Source of the DNA: Melieria omissa
Taxonomy: Eukaryota; Arthropoda; Insecta; Diptera; Ulidiidae
Direction: 5' to 3'
DNA: 64,000 nt
Assembly: GCA_963971225.1 (NCBI GenBank)
Contig: OZ020269.1
Location: forward strand, 108,881,486-108,945,485
A model generated the notes under the pieces. The model was not told where the DNA came from. It did no database searches and saw nothing but the letters and a program-made list of their open reading frames with translations. Positions 24,552 through 37,400 of the stretch are shown here, piece after piece (the stretch's first letter is position 1; every line of letters starts with the position of its first letter). A program made the position numbers and the translations under genes.

Positions 24552-27500
24552 GCAGCAGCAATATATATAACAAGAAATTACTTTATGTTTAGCGAATGAA
24601 CTGGTAGTGTGACACTCGCTGAATACGCGAGTAACCGATTACGCGAGTGCACACAAATACTTAAGCCACACAACCTAATCCCCGATTACATCTAAGCGCT
24701 AAGTTATCAAGTACAATTTAAAGCGTTCAGTTCTTTTACACGTGCAACAAACCACTTTAAATGATCCGATGCGACTGCTGCATAAGAATAAAACAGCCGA
24801 GAGAGAGTGTGAATGGAAGCAGAGTTTGACCTATCGGGTGAATTTGCTCCAATTGGCATTAACGTGGCACCGCCTGTTGATGTGCACAGCTCATCGTCAT
24901 GAACAAAAGTCGCATTTCATGGAAATCGATTTTTGAAGCGAGTGACAGAGGGGCTCTGGGCGAAAATTGTGTAAAGCCAAAATAAAACGCCAATTAGTTA
25001 AAAACACAACATTGTAAACAAATAGGAAAGTCGATTGAAACAAAGGGGGTTGAAAAGCCGAGTACCTACAGTTTTTTATATAGTTTTTAGCTGCCTGAAC
25101 TAATACATATTGATTTCCAGTTGCCAAGGAAAATGATTGAAGATAGATTTGACTGACTGGGAACGATACGTTCCGATCTCAAATGTTGGAAAATATAATG
25201 AAGATATAAAATAAACAGTACCTGGAGCACCAAACGTACATTTTAGACTTATGTAAAAACCCCCATACATTCGTAGAATTACAACAAATTTCTCCAGCAC
25301 AACTGTATTAAGTTCCTGCGAACCTCCGAACCATTCACTGATTGCACTCGCAATCCAATATTTCAAAGTTTTGTTAAAGAAAGTCTGACAGAAGTACTCT
25401 TCCAAACAATGTTTATTTTGAAATGGACTTTCATTCAAATGTTCCATCCAAATCTTAGAGTGTTTGTAATGGAAAATTGTGACAAGACTTGGGTCGCAGT
25501 AAGCCTTCAGTTGAATGTACAACATCAGCACCGCAGATGCTCAAATACTATTGATAACGCTCAAAATGTATGCGCACCTGAAGAAGACCTCTCAAGATCA
25601 GTTGCGATTCCAGTCTGGAAGCACGCGAAAGCCCACCCTCAATTCACGAAAGAGTCTTGGACGCGTGCAGAAAGTTAACTTATTGTTAGAGTAGTAGTAA
25701 ATTCGGTTTTCTAGAACTTTTACTTTGTATTACACACACGTTTTGAGACACATACGTATTTTTGAATAGCTATAGTGAGTAGAAAAGATGCAACTTCTGT
25801 AGCGAGATGCGTTCATGTAAGGGGCGCCGGGCTGAGGAATGCTGTTGGACACATTTGGATGTCGCTGTACAGAGAGTGGCTCGAGGGTAGATTGAAGTTT
25901 TTCAATTTTAATTGGAATGCACGCTTTTGTTTTAGCCAAACCTACTTGAATATATGTTCATGTATGTTTATTAATAACCGTAATAAATATATAATATATG
26001 TATGTACGTATGTATATGACGTAAATTCCTGGCTATCCCAACATGTAATGTGTGTAGTACATGCAGTCGGCAAGATGACGAGCCTATTGCAATTAAATTA
26101 GATTTATATAAAAGGTGTTTTTATATGAATTTTTATAGAGAAAGTGTGTACTTGAATGATTAAAAGGACGGACACAATGAGTTGAAAGCGGGTGGGTGCG
26201 TCAGTGGCGCTTATGAGTGGTTTTAAATGTACAAGTATAAACCTGGGCCACCTACCAAAGAGGACGCAACAGGTAACAGCAATCTCAAGAGTGTAAGCCG
26301 CAGACGACGGGCACGATGGCGGGTACGTCGAGTTTCAGGGCAAGACGCACTACATACAGGTCAATAAGTGGATTTTGCGAAACGACTGTGCAGGGATTGT
26401 TGATGTATGTGGGCAAGGGAAACGTCAAAAGTTGTTCGACAATTTTAGATACCGTTTTTAGATAAAACAAATTGAGAGACTCAAGTACCTTTTCAATATA
26501 AAATAGAGTAAATAGAATACAGAAAGAGGAATTAACACCCAAACTAAAAGTCGTTGAAATATATATTTTAAAAATATACGCTAAGCGTTAACACATACCA
26601 TAGTGAAAGTAAAAATACTAAACATTTGTACTAACTTGAGCTGAAAGTGTTAAGAAAAACCAAAACATTTCAGTAGAAGTGTGGTGAAAAGTTGGGGAGC
26701 GAGGGCATCGTCACCAACGAGAAAAAGGAACTGGCAACTGCATGATGCGAGTGTGGGACTAAGAAATTTAGTGACGCACGGGTAGACGAGTGCGGACAGT
26801 GCAGAGGGCCGTATGTGAATGTAGTACGTGAATATTTATGTATGTTTGTATATGTTTATGTACCTGTAGCTAGTTTATATACGATTATATTTACATATGC
26901 CATATATATATTAATTATAATATAGCATAGAAACTGAAATGTTATTGCAAATCAAAATTGTGATATTTGTTTTAAAGTGTTTATATTTGATTTTAATAGC
27001 GAAGAAGTTGTGTGAAAACTGTGTTTTAATATTACATTAACTGAATGGTATACGGACATATATGTACGTCTACAATAGGCAAATCAATGTTGTTATTGTG
27101 CTAGCAGATAAGCTATGTATATGTATGTCCAATTACACAAGCCAATAATTAAATAATTCAATAAATGTATAGACCCACATATACTATGAATTGTGATTGC
27201 TGTTGATGCTGCATGAAGTATGTACACCAACTCAAACACACGCACACATATACAAATGCACAAAGCGGTAACCCTTATGGCAATCTTCAGTCGGCTACGT
27301 GTCCCTAAATGTTATAGAATTTCCCACCTGCCACTCCTTGCTTTTCCACTTCCCATATCAAACCATCATTTCCTCCCAATTGCTGTTGAGTTCAAGTTCG
27401 ACACAGTTGTGTTAGTTGTTGAAAAAATGTCTTCCAATTGCCTAAAATCTGCTGCAGATATTAGTCACTGGATGGAAAACTGAATCAGAATCAGAATCAC

Positions 27501-30500
27501 CCCTCTTGCCATGTTCTACTACAGCAGAAGCTCTGCCACAGCGAGTCGCCTATAACTTGAATGGAAGCAACTATTTTATAATCAGCGATAGCATACACGA
27601 ATCGTTGGAGCTCCTTGAGCACCACGAAACAAACCCACGACACGGTAGCCAGTGTTCCAATAATCCATAGGCAGCAACAATATCTTTTTGTATTCCCTCA
27701 TTTAGTACTCCCTTTGAAAGAATCCGATTGGAGAAAGTAGCTACAAAACTTAATTTCCATATTCAACCTGCAGAGGCACGTTTAAAGCTCACTGCTATTT
27801 TAGCAATAATTTGCTGATGCATTGTTTGAAATACTTTGGGTCTCAAGACCCCCATATATCATAAGTAAAAGAATATATATATATATATAAATAGAGTACT
27901 TACTGTACCCGTACTTGTAATGGCTGTTGAGAATTAATGTACTGTTGTAGTAAAAAACATGGGAACGCTTAAAAGGCGATAAGGAGAAATTCCCCGCAGC
28001 TATTATTAAAATAGTTTAATGTACCTAAAGCAAGTATCATTGTGTAATTGTTGAATTGATTGAATAATTATATTATTATATTATAAAAAATTGGCAGCAG
28101 AACTGCTGCGTCAGTAGTAGTCAACAAAATCACAAAAACGTGGATAATAATACAGACAGATTTAGATTAGTCGATGTGAGCGTTAGACGCTAAGATCAGA
28201 TCAGCACTTGTATAGTATTGGTTAAAAACATTGAAAATGCAAGCAAACAGAAATACAACAAATTAAGTCAAGTACTGAAGTGGAAGTAGCTGTCGAGCAT
28301 GTCAATTCAGTACAATGCCATGTAAAGTAAAGTAGACTAGTAGCTTCATTTTTGCTACGCGCGAATATGTTTAGAACCAATCTTCTTTCGAAAATGGAAG
28401 AATCAAATTAAATCAAATCAAAAGAGAGCTTCAATTCAATAAGGCAACAAAGTGATACGAAACCGGATATATACGAAATGGGGACCCGGGCCCGAGAACA
28501 ATGAGAAAAATTTGAGTGGATGCTGCATCTACTACAACTTTGTTCAAGAAAGATCCTCGCTAACATTGTTTGTAATTTTATCGGAAACGAAAAACGGAAA
28601 TAAGCGAAAACACTGCTCATAGCGATATGAAACCCGCTTCAAGTCAGTAGTTTTCCTCCTTCCTTACTGAATTTCTGTCGAGATCACCAGAAGAGTCAAT
28701 TCTGGGCACTGAGGCACTTTATTATAGTTCAGCACTTTCTACAAAATACTGAGGATATGCAATGCTAGAATCAACGAACCCATTATTTCATGGGTTGCAA
28801 TTACACTCACCTTAACCCTTTCGAACCCAAAGTTGCCTAAGAGCAACTTCACTTATTTGTCATCTTATAGCAAAAGCTTCGATTGATTTATGGGTTTAAT
28901 TTAAATAGGCACCAACAAATTAATATTTTTAGAAGTGAATTCTCAGCAAATTACAAAAATTTTACTGTTATCCTCAAAATAATTTCCAATACTTTGCAGC
29001 AGTATCAGAGAAAGTTTGTGTTCTAATTGAAGTCTACGAATTGGGCGCGTTCAATCAAAACCCTGTTTCTTTAATAATGGTTAAATAAAATCAAAAAGTG
29101 ATAATTTTGTATTTTTCCATAAATATTAAATAATTTTTCTGTAACTAAAATATATTGATACAAAATTAAATCAATTATGGGTGAAAGGTTAACTGCGACT
29201 CCGAAAGGTGGGAAGAGAGTTATGAGCAAAATTTACTTTGCCAATTGAATTTCAATCAATAGTAAATAACTTAAAGAGCCAATTTGGTTCACCCTTGATC
29301 ATTGGTTCAGTAAACTATTACAAGTTGTGATGACATTTTCGTTCCAAAGAGTCATTTGGCGTTGTTGATTGATTTTGAATAGCTACATGTCATTAGATTA
29401 AAACGATCTCATACATAACAAATACAGTGAAAAAACTATATATAACAAGAGGAGTTATGCAAATTAAACTTTGTTAGCTAAGAAAATCAACACAGAGTAA
29501 TTATTGTTATTTTGAGTTGCGGAATTTACACCAAGATAGGAAAATCAGAATAAATAAATAAATAGAATTTGTAATAATAAATGAGTCAAAATTGCAAAGA
29601 AATATATTAGAAATTTATTGAAACAAAATTGTTCACTGCGTTTTATAGTTACACAGAAAATAAATTAAAACTAAAAGGGATGAGTATGAATATTTAAGAG
29701 TATATACTAAAGAAAACTCAAATAACACAAAAGCATAACTGAAAAAACTGAAAGCTGCAGGCGAAAAAATCATCACCACTACTTTTGAGTTATTTGGTAA
29801 GTCATTCATTGGGTTATTTAATAAGTATTCAAATTTTATGTCTGCTAAAAAGAATCAAATCTGAATTATTTTGAGTTGCAATTATTTTTCGGCTTAGACC
29901 AGATTACAAATTAAATTGAACTGGGATTTGGTCGACTATTTTTACCGAAATTGACTTCAACCTTTTCACAAACAAAATGAAACTAGAACTAGACAGCCCT
30001 TTAAAGCCTGTCTAAACCAATAAATGACCCAAAACAGTAGCAACCACCAGATTGCGGTTCTAGAATCGACAGCTGATGGAACGAAAGCGAGAAAAGAAGC
30101 AAGGCAAACGAAATAGCACGCAGTAGATAACAATTCTGGATATAGCAAACGAATTAATTTGTATTGCAGCATTTGCACTGCAAAACAATAAATATTAGAC
30201 ATGCTATACCTATATACATATATGAATGTTTACGTTTAAAGCGAAAGGCGATAATTAAACAAAACGTATCTATAGCAAAACCCTAAAATGTGCAAAGTTA
30301 AAGTTAATGTTAAGAGAATTAAATGTAAAGCAACAAAGTTTAACATTACAGTAATGTATGCATTAATGAATAAGCAATTATGGATAAGCCTATATTTAAT
30401 AAAGATTATCATGATGATGGTAATGATTGTATTTAAATATTATGATGAGAGAATATTGCAATATTATTAACAAGCAGCAACCACAAAACATGAACAAGAA

Positions 30501-31043
30501 CAAGAAAGTATTATTTAATAATTATACAAATAAATATATTTATGCGTTTTAACTAAAAATCCACAAAATTGGCAAGTTTAATTTCCGATCATACATCCAT
30601 CCATATTTCATAAACTCATTCTTGATACCTAACTTCTTGCTATAAATACTTGGTCTCAATAGTGTTGTGCTAACCATGCGCCACCCTATGCTCAGCAGTA
30701 TGAGTTTGTTAAGTAAAAAAATTTCGTTTTCTTTAGACTCATTTCTTCTTTTACAGGGTGTAGCAGCCCCGTTCCTATATTTCTATAATTGTAATTATAT
30801 TTTGGCCCATCATAAAAGTAAAGACGTAAGATTATAATTTCAAACATTTAATTAAGTCAGTAGTAAAAAATTCATGAGTTCCTGCCGGCCAATCGTTCTG
30901 ACAACAAATGTAAAAAAAAAACAAATGCAAAAAGGAACTCGAGTTAAAATTTATAAAAAAAATATATGAATTTAATAAATGGATATTATTACATCTTATT
31001 TGGATGTTATCAAATTGTCGAGGCAGGACTCTCAGAGGAGCAT
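24552..31043. other. gene-poor AT-rich interval between the transporter and shu
   Basis: About 6.5 kb with no frame I can support. The first part probably includes the 3' untranslated region of the extended transporter transcript; AATAAA occurs at several places, e.g. near 24,788 and 24,982. A short AT dinucleotide run lies near 27,874-27,890 and many ATGTATGT-like tracts near 25,990-27,130. A 143-codon minus frame at 25,531-25,100 has no recognisable domain and is probably chance. Confidence 0.5.
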
Positions 31044-32542
31044 TCACGTTTTGCTGAGTGTGTACGTTGTATTGTCCAGCGGCGACAGCGACAATGTCAT
31101 GTCCATGCGTCGTGCCAGTGTGCCCACCGTCTCAATTTCCTTCTCCGTCAAGCCGGATGGCAATTTAAAGCTGTTCGTCTCAAAATTCTCTTTGAACTTT
31201 TTCAAAAGTTCGAACATTTCTTGCTCAAACTCGCTCTCAGGCGCATGTGTAGCGGACTTTTCTTTGAGCTTTGCCGGCTGCTGCCGCTGCATAACGCCCA
31301 TTGCCTTGGTCCAAATGCTTCGTTCATTCTCTGTGTAGCGCGCGTATCGTTGCTCCAGCGTTGTCAGCTCTTTACTAATGGCATCATTTTGGGGCTCCAT
31401 GCGCTGTGCACGTGTGAGAATGTTGCGTGCGCGCTCATATTCACCTGTTGATTTGTGTAAACAGAATTAGATTTAACAAGGCTTTGGTTGCTTTCTTGCC
31501 ACTCACCCAGTGTTAGCAACGCCCGTCCCTCTTGGAAAAGTGCCTTGCACGACGGACGATTGCCCGTCAGACGGCGTATCTCCTTGCACATCAGGCACGT
31601 CTGCGCCGGGCGGTTGATCTTATTGTAGCACACCGCCAGGTTGGTGTAGAGCTTTAGCAGGAAGGCAGTCTGTTCGCTCTGCTCTTCTTCGTTGGCGAGG
31701 CGGCAGGCGTTTAACACGTTGACCGCTTTCTCAAACGCTCGACAAGCATTCGTATGCAGACCCTGCCCGAAAAAGTCCAAACCCTTGAGGTGTATCTCCT
31801 TTACTTTCTCCACTACCACCGCGTACTTGCCGCGATCCTCCTCAGCCAGCTGCTGGTCGGCGTCCACATCGCCCACTTCATTAAATGTTACCAGCTCGAT
31901 AATGAACAAGGCATCGGCGCACGGTTTTATGCGCGGCGGGCAGCCCATTTCGCGAAAGAGCAAATGGTACGATATGACGAACTGCGCCTGCTCGCCGCGA
32001 TGCATGGTGAGCACGGCCGCCTCCAGTCCCTCAATTACCTCGTTTCGACCAGTGTAGAAGTGGTGAGCGGAGCCGCGGAGTATTGATGAATCAAATGGCG
32101 CACCTTCACCCTCCCAATAAGCGTTATAACGTATGCAGACGCGTGCCTTCAACGGGACCGGCCCCTCCGCCTCCTGACCGTGATGTGTGATCTTCTTGTG
32201 GATGTGTTCGCTCACCTGTTCCATTTGTTTCTTTAGCTCGGCAAACGATTCCATCCACGGTGAGGCCAATGCCCTACGGTCTACCAACTCGGCGGCGTCT
32301 TCATCCTCATGATCGGAACCTAAATTCAGTTCCTCAAATAACTCAGTGTCGAAGCCATCGTCGCAATTGGTGTTTATCTCAAATGTCGTCCCACTATCGA
32401 TAAGATCACTGCGCAATCCAGGATTAGGCTCTGATTCACACAACTTTGCCAGTACCAATTCCTGCACTCACCTAATTGACAGTGCGTCCTTGAGCACGCT
32501 GCAGCTTCTTGGAACGGTGCCGTCTTCGACGTTCTTTTCCAT
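31044..32542 (-). CDS. shu: Shutdown, inactive FKBP-TPR co-chaperone of the piRNA pathway
   Basis: Known in Drosophila as an HSP90 co-chaperone needed to load PIWI proteins with piRNAs in the germline. Exons on the minus strand: 32542-32472, 32408-31507, 31444-31044; 457 aa, close to the fly protein by memory. The order is an acidic N-terminus (GSDHEDEDAAEL), a divergent FKBP domain (about residues 125-235), then TPR helices (LYTNLAVCYNKINRP) and a helical tail. The 63-nt first intron was recognised from GTGAGT and a CTAAT branch site before GCGCAG. Without it, an in-frame TGA would appear next to the start. Its head-to-head neighbour is Xpd, 449 bp away. An ATTAAA-type poly(A) signal lies about 70 nt past the stop. 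Confidence 0.9.
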
Positions 32543-32991
32543 TTGTTAATTAATTATTGTTAATTGCTTTCCCAGTTCAATAAACGCGTCTTTAGCAAAC
32601 TCCGCAAATATTTGGCGGCACTTTCCTGGTAAAAGAAAGAAGCAGCAGCAGATAAAATTCTCAGCTGATTAGAAGCCAAGGTGACCATGTGTCACGCAGC
32701 CCCCATGTTTTCTCACTACACTCCTCAGGTGCGGAAATGGTCAGCGTTCCGCAGTTTTTATTAAATATATGTATATTTAAACAGCACAACTTCATGTAAT
32801 GTTTATTCAAAGACAATTGTCCATGATTTATGAATGATTCCATTCCATCCACCCAACGTCATTGCGAATGCAACGCTTGTGAATAGTAGCAATTCAACAG
32901 CTACTGAGAATGGCAGGGATGAAACTTCTTTGGCATTTACAGTTTTCAATTGACCGGCACTCAATTTACAGAAGGGACAAGATAAACAAAA
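32543..32991. promoter_or_regulatory. shared divergent promoter region of shu and Xpd
   Basis: The two start codons are 449 bp apart and point away from each other. No coding frame lies between them. No TATA box at a convincing distance from either gene could be picked, as is usual for housekeeping-type fly promoters. Confidence 0.6.
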
Positions 32992-35914
32992 ATGAAGTGA
33001 GTTATAAATATTTCACGAGACACAACAAATCAAAATTACTTGTATTGACTAAATATTGTTCAATTTGCAGATTAAGTGTTGATGGATTGTTGGTATATTT
33101 CCCCTACGAGTACATTTACCCAGAGCAGTATGCGTATATGTTGGAGCTAAAGAGAACGCTGGACGCAAAGGGCCACTGCTTGCTGGAGATGCCGTCGGGT
33201 ACGGGCAAGACGGCGACGCTGCTGTCGTTAATAGTCGCCTACATGATCGAATATCCGGAAGTAATTCGCAAGCTTATTTATTGCTCGCGCACCGTACCCG
33301 AGATTGAAAAGGTGATAGCGGAGTTGCAGAATCTGATGGCCTACTACGAGCGAACGGCTCCACAGCAACCCGGCTTGACAGGACTGGTCCTTAGCTCGCG
33401 CAAGAACATGTGCGTGCACCCGGAGGTGAGCAAAGAGCGCGAGGGCAAGGCAGTGGATGGCAAGTGCTTCGGCCTGACGGCCAGCTATGTACGCGAGCGC
33501 CATGAAGTGGACCAGGACACGCCCATATGTGAGAAAAAATTGTGCATCGCAACAAGAAATTCAAATTTTAATGCTAATACTGTTCCATGCTCAGGTCAGT
33601 ACTATGAAGGGTTTCATTTGGAAGGTAAGGAATCGATGCTGCCGGTTGGCGTCTACAGTATTGACGATCTGAAGGAGTACGGTCGAATGCGCAACTGGTG
33701 TCCATATTTTCTGGCCCGCTTTGCGGTTAGTTAGATGTCAAAAACCGATAATGAAATTGTTTGCAGCTTTGTTTAACCAATAATGTTTTCATGCACAGAT
33801 CAATCAAGCACACATTGTGGTCTACAGCTACCACTACCTTTTGGATCCGAAAATCGCCGAAGTAGTATCGAAAGAGATGACTCGGGAGAGTTGTGTGGTT
33901 TTTGATGAGGCACACAATATCGACAACGTATGCATTGATTCCATGAGCGTGAAGATCAACCGACGCATTGTAGAGCGCAGCACAAATGCGCTAAACTCAC
34001 TGCAAAAACTTGTGCAAGAGTGAGCCGCTGAAAAGCAGCAAAGCGGTATTGATTAAAATTAATCATAATTTCATTGATTATAGTATACGCGAAGAGGACA
34101 CCAATCGCCTGAATGAGGAGTATCAGCGCATGGTTCAGGGCCTAAAGGATGCCAGTATGCGGCGTGAAACGGACATGGTGCTGGCTAATCCTATTCTTCC
34201 AGCGGATGTGCTACAAGGTTTGTTTTCTAGATATACACCTCTTTACATTGTGTTCATCATACATATATATAGAACAGACTCTGCCGCATTATACCGCCAG
34301 CAATTCTATGCTTCTTACATATTTCTCGTTCCTCTTTCCGCAGAGGTGGTGCCCGGCAACATTCGCAACGCCGATCATTTCCTCAGCTTCCTACGTCGTT
34401 TTGTGGAGTACATAAAAACACGTCTGCGCGTACATCACGTTGTGCAGGAATCTCCTGCCGGGTTTCTCAAAGATGTAGCCGCAAAAATTTGCATCGAGCG
34501 TAAGCCTTTGCGCTTCTGCGCCGAACGTTTAGCCAGCTTATTGCGCACACTGGAAATTACCGACATGACCGAATACGGTGCATTAGTTTTGGTAAGAGAG
34601 CATTGTGTACTTTGCAATATCTACCGATGTAACTAGTTATTCCTTTTCCCCCCTTCCAGATCACACACTTCGCCACACTAGTTTCCACCTACACCAAAGG
34701 CTTCACTATCATTGTAGAGCCCTTCGATGATAAAACCCCCACCGTAGCCAATCCCATTTTGCATTTCAGCTGCTTGGACTCGTCCATCGCCATGGCGCCC
34801 GTCTTCAAGCGGTTTCAAACGGTCATCATTACATCCGGCACCCTCTCGCCCATGGATATGTACCCCAAGATATTGGACTTTGACCCGGTCATAATGAGTT
34901 CCTTTACAATGACGTTAGCGCGTCCCTGTCTGCTGCCCATGGTGTGTACCATTTGAATCCGTACATTAAATATGAAGCCGTACTACTTTCACTACTACTC
35001 GTCTTGCCGCCTATGTAGATTGTATCAAAGGGCAACGACCAAGTGGCAATCTCCTCGAAATTCGAAACACGCGAGGACACGGCCGTCATACGAAATTACG
35101 GGCAGCTACTAGTCGAGACAGCCAAGTCCGTGCCCGATGGTATTGTCTGTTTTTTTACCTCCTATCTTTACTTGGAGTCTGTGGTGGCGTCGTGGTATGA
35201 CCAGGGAATTGTGGACACACTGTTGCGTTACAAGCTGCTCTTCATCGAAACACAGGACAATGCTGAGACGAGCTATGCCCTCATGAATTACGTCAAGGTG
35301 GTGCATAATAGCTACGTATTTGATTTGGTGTATCTAATAGTATCTTATTTATTGGCTTAAAGGCTTGTGACTGTGGGCGTGGCGCTGTACTGTTGGCTGT
35401 GGCGCGCGGCAAAGTGTCAGAGGGTGTGGATTTCGATCATCATTACGGACGCGCCGTTCTCATGTTTGGCATTCCATATGTGTACACACAATCGCGAATA
35501 CTGAAGGCGCGCCTTGACTATCTGCGCGATCAGTTCCAGATACGCGAAAATGATTTTCTTACCTTCGATGCAATGCGGCATGCAGCACAGTGCGTAGGGC
35601 GTGCTTTGCGAGGCAAAACAGACTATGGCATCATGATCTTTGCCGATAAGCGTTTTTCGCGACAAGACAAGCGCAGCCGCCTGCCAAAGTGGATACAGGA
35701 GCATCTAGTCGACAGTTTCTGTAATCTCAGCACCGAAGAGGCCATGCAGTTGGCCCGGCGTTGGCTGCGCCGCATGGCGCAACCCTTTACGAGGGAGGAC
35801 CAATTGGGCATTTCACTGCTGACGATAGAGCAGTTGGAGACCATAGAAAAGGAAAAACTGGAGCGGCAAGCGCAGGGAAAGGAGGGCGTGGGCGGCGAAG
35901 TCATGGAACTGTAG
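32992..35914 (+). CDS. Xpd: XPD/ERCC2, 5'-3' DNA helicase of TFIIH
   Basis: SF2 iron-sulphur helicase in TFIIH; it opens DNA in nucleotide excision repair and bridges core TFIIH to the CAK kinase in transcription. Nine exons: 32992-32996, 33071-33528, 33595-33725, 33799-34019, 34084-34217, 34344-34591, 34660-34941, 35019-35297, 35363-35914; 769 aa, phases all agree. The first coding exon is only five bases (ATGAA). The Walker A Lys is K48 (SGTGKT), the Fe-S cysteines fall at 116, 134, 155 and 190, and the DEAH box is at 234-237, all as in human XPD. Motif VI is [14 protein letters not shown]. The tail after [12 protein letters not shown] is longer and more charged than in vertebrates. AATAAA follows at 35,951. 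No damage is seen. Confidence 0.97.
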
Positions 35915-36149
35915 TACAGAAACATTTATTTATTTCGTGTATATCATATAAATAAATTTATAAGATATGGCATGGTGCCGGCAGACATTACCATTGTGCC
36001 GTACAGTTATATAAATTGAGCGAAAATAAAACGCCAGAAAAGTAAAAATATCACTAGAACAAGAAAGCCCATCCTCGAATTTTATCTATCCATATTTTCT
36101 TGAGTTTTGGAACTTGAACAAGGATTAGCACGGTTGCTGCATTAGAATC

Positions 36150-36709
36150 TAATACTACGTTTACATTGAGCCCAAATGCGTGATTTGGGCAAAAATTCTC
36201 AAATGCGAAGCCAAATCACGCATTTCCCCATACAAATTCAAATCGACGAAATGACTCATTTCAACAAAACGACGAAGCAAATGCGATAAAACATGACCAA
36301 TTTTATCGAACGCATCACAAAATGAAAGCTCTTTCAAAAGCTTCAAAAGCTTTTGTTGTTTCTGGCAGTTCAAAATCAAAACAAACGAAAATGATCAAAA
36401 TGGAAATTTTGAATGGAAATTTTCGTCTGCTTCAAATATGTAGAATATGCTTAGCATGTAAGGTATGTAATATATTTGTATTCAAATATGGCAGTGTGTG
36501 GAACATAGAGGCAGCAAAAAAACAACAAATTCTTTAGTCAGTAGCCGGAGAAGCGCTGATCTATGTGCTGCGGCAAGAGGACATGAGCATTGAGCATTTG
36601 ACATTAGCTGCCAAACAAAATGCAAATGCAATGCGAATGAGGCAATGTAAACACTTTGAAATGACTCATCTCAAACTACGCATTTGGGCTCAATGTAAAC
36701 GTAGTATAA
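36150..36709. mobile_element. Harbinger-like MITE
   Basis: Perfect ~29-bp terminal inverted repeats (TACTACGTTTACATTGAGCC...) run from 36,153 and back from 36,706. They are flanked by TAA at 36,150-36,152 and 36,707-36,709. A 3-bp TWA/TAA target duplication fits PIF/Harbinger elements. Additional AAATGCG and CAAATCACGCATTT motifs repeat inside each end. The core has no transposase. Confidence 0.75.
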
Positions 36710-36773
36710 ACTTAACATCATTACAATGTCAGGGCCAAGTACGCAGTTACTTAATCTCCGCAAAAAAGTAATA

Positions 36774-37045
36774 AGGGTAACCAGATTTTAAGTCCTATTA
36801 TTATATAATATGATCAATACAATTTTTTTAATCATTCTATTTAAGTATTTTACGAAATGTTGTAAAAAAAGCTTGCAAGAAGAAAAGGTCCTCTTTCTAC
36901 ATGTCGTAACGTTCTCATAACAATTGGAGTTTCTGCCACTCTAAACAAATCGGTAGATTTTGCTCACTGATTTCGTGTTTTCAAAAATCTGTGCAAAATT
37001 AAAATTAAATAAACAGCCAGCAACAAAAACACATCTGGCCACCCT
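36774..37045. mobile_element. small MITE with AGGGTGGCCAGAT-type ends
   Basis: AGGGTAACCAGAT at the left matches the reverse complement of ATCTGGCCACCCT at the right with two mismatches. The interior (~245 bp) is AT-rich and non-coding. No target duplication was confirmed, so the superfamily is open. Confidence 0.45.
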
Positions 37046-37400
37046 AAGGGAATTTCTATTTCTCAGGTAAGGTCGTGTTACTAAAGTACTCCTCTTCTTC
37101 TTACTTTTATTATTGTTGCACGTTGCCGTTTATGGAAAATATGGTAAAATTGTTATTACAATCGGTATTCACAAACACATTTGAATGTTGTTTCTGTCAC
37201 GACTCAGTTGTGATGTTGTTGCTTAACGAACGTGTCGTTGGTTGTTTCGGCTTTCCGTACGGAATGAAAATCGGAAAATGCAACACTAAGTATAAGAAGC
37301 TTAACAGCGCCATATGAGCCCATCTTCAGTGTTTGCGATCAGCGACACAAAACCAACAACAACAGCAGTTGTTGCTGAAGACGATAAACAATCTGAAGGG

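Noticed and set aside
25100..25531. 143-codon minus-strand ORF
   Set aside because: Aromatic-rich composition expected from AT-rich DNA; no family recognised and no splice context.
32409..32542. In-frame TGA near the start of shu taken as readthrough or pseudogene
   Set aside because: A canonical 63-nt intron removes the stop and keeps phase.
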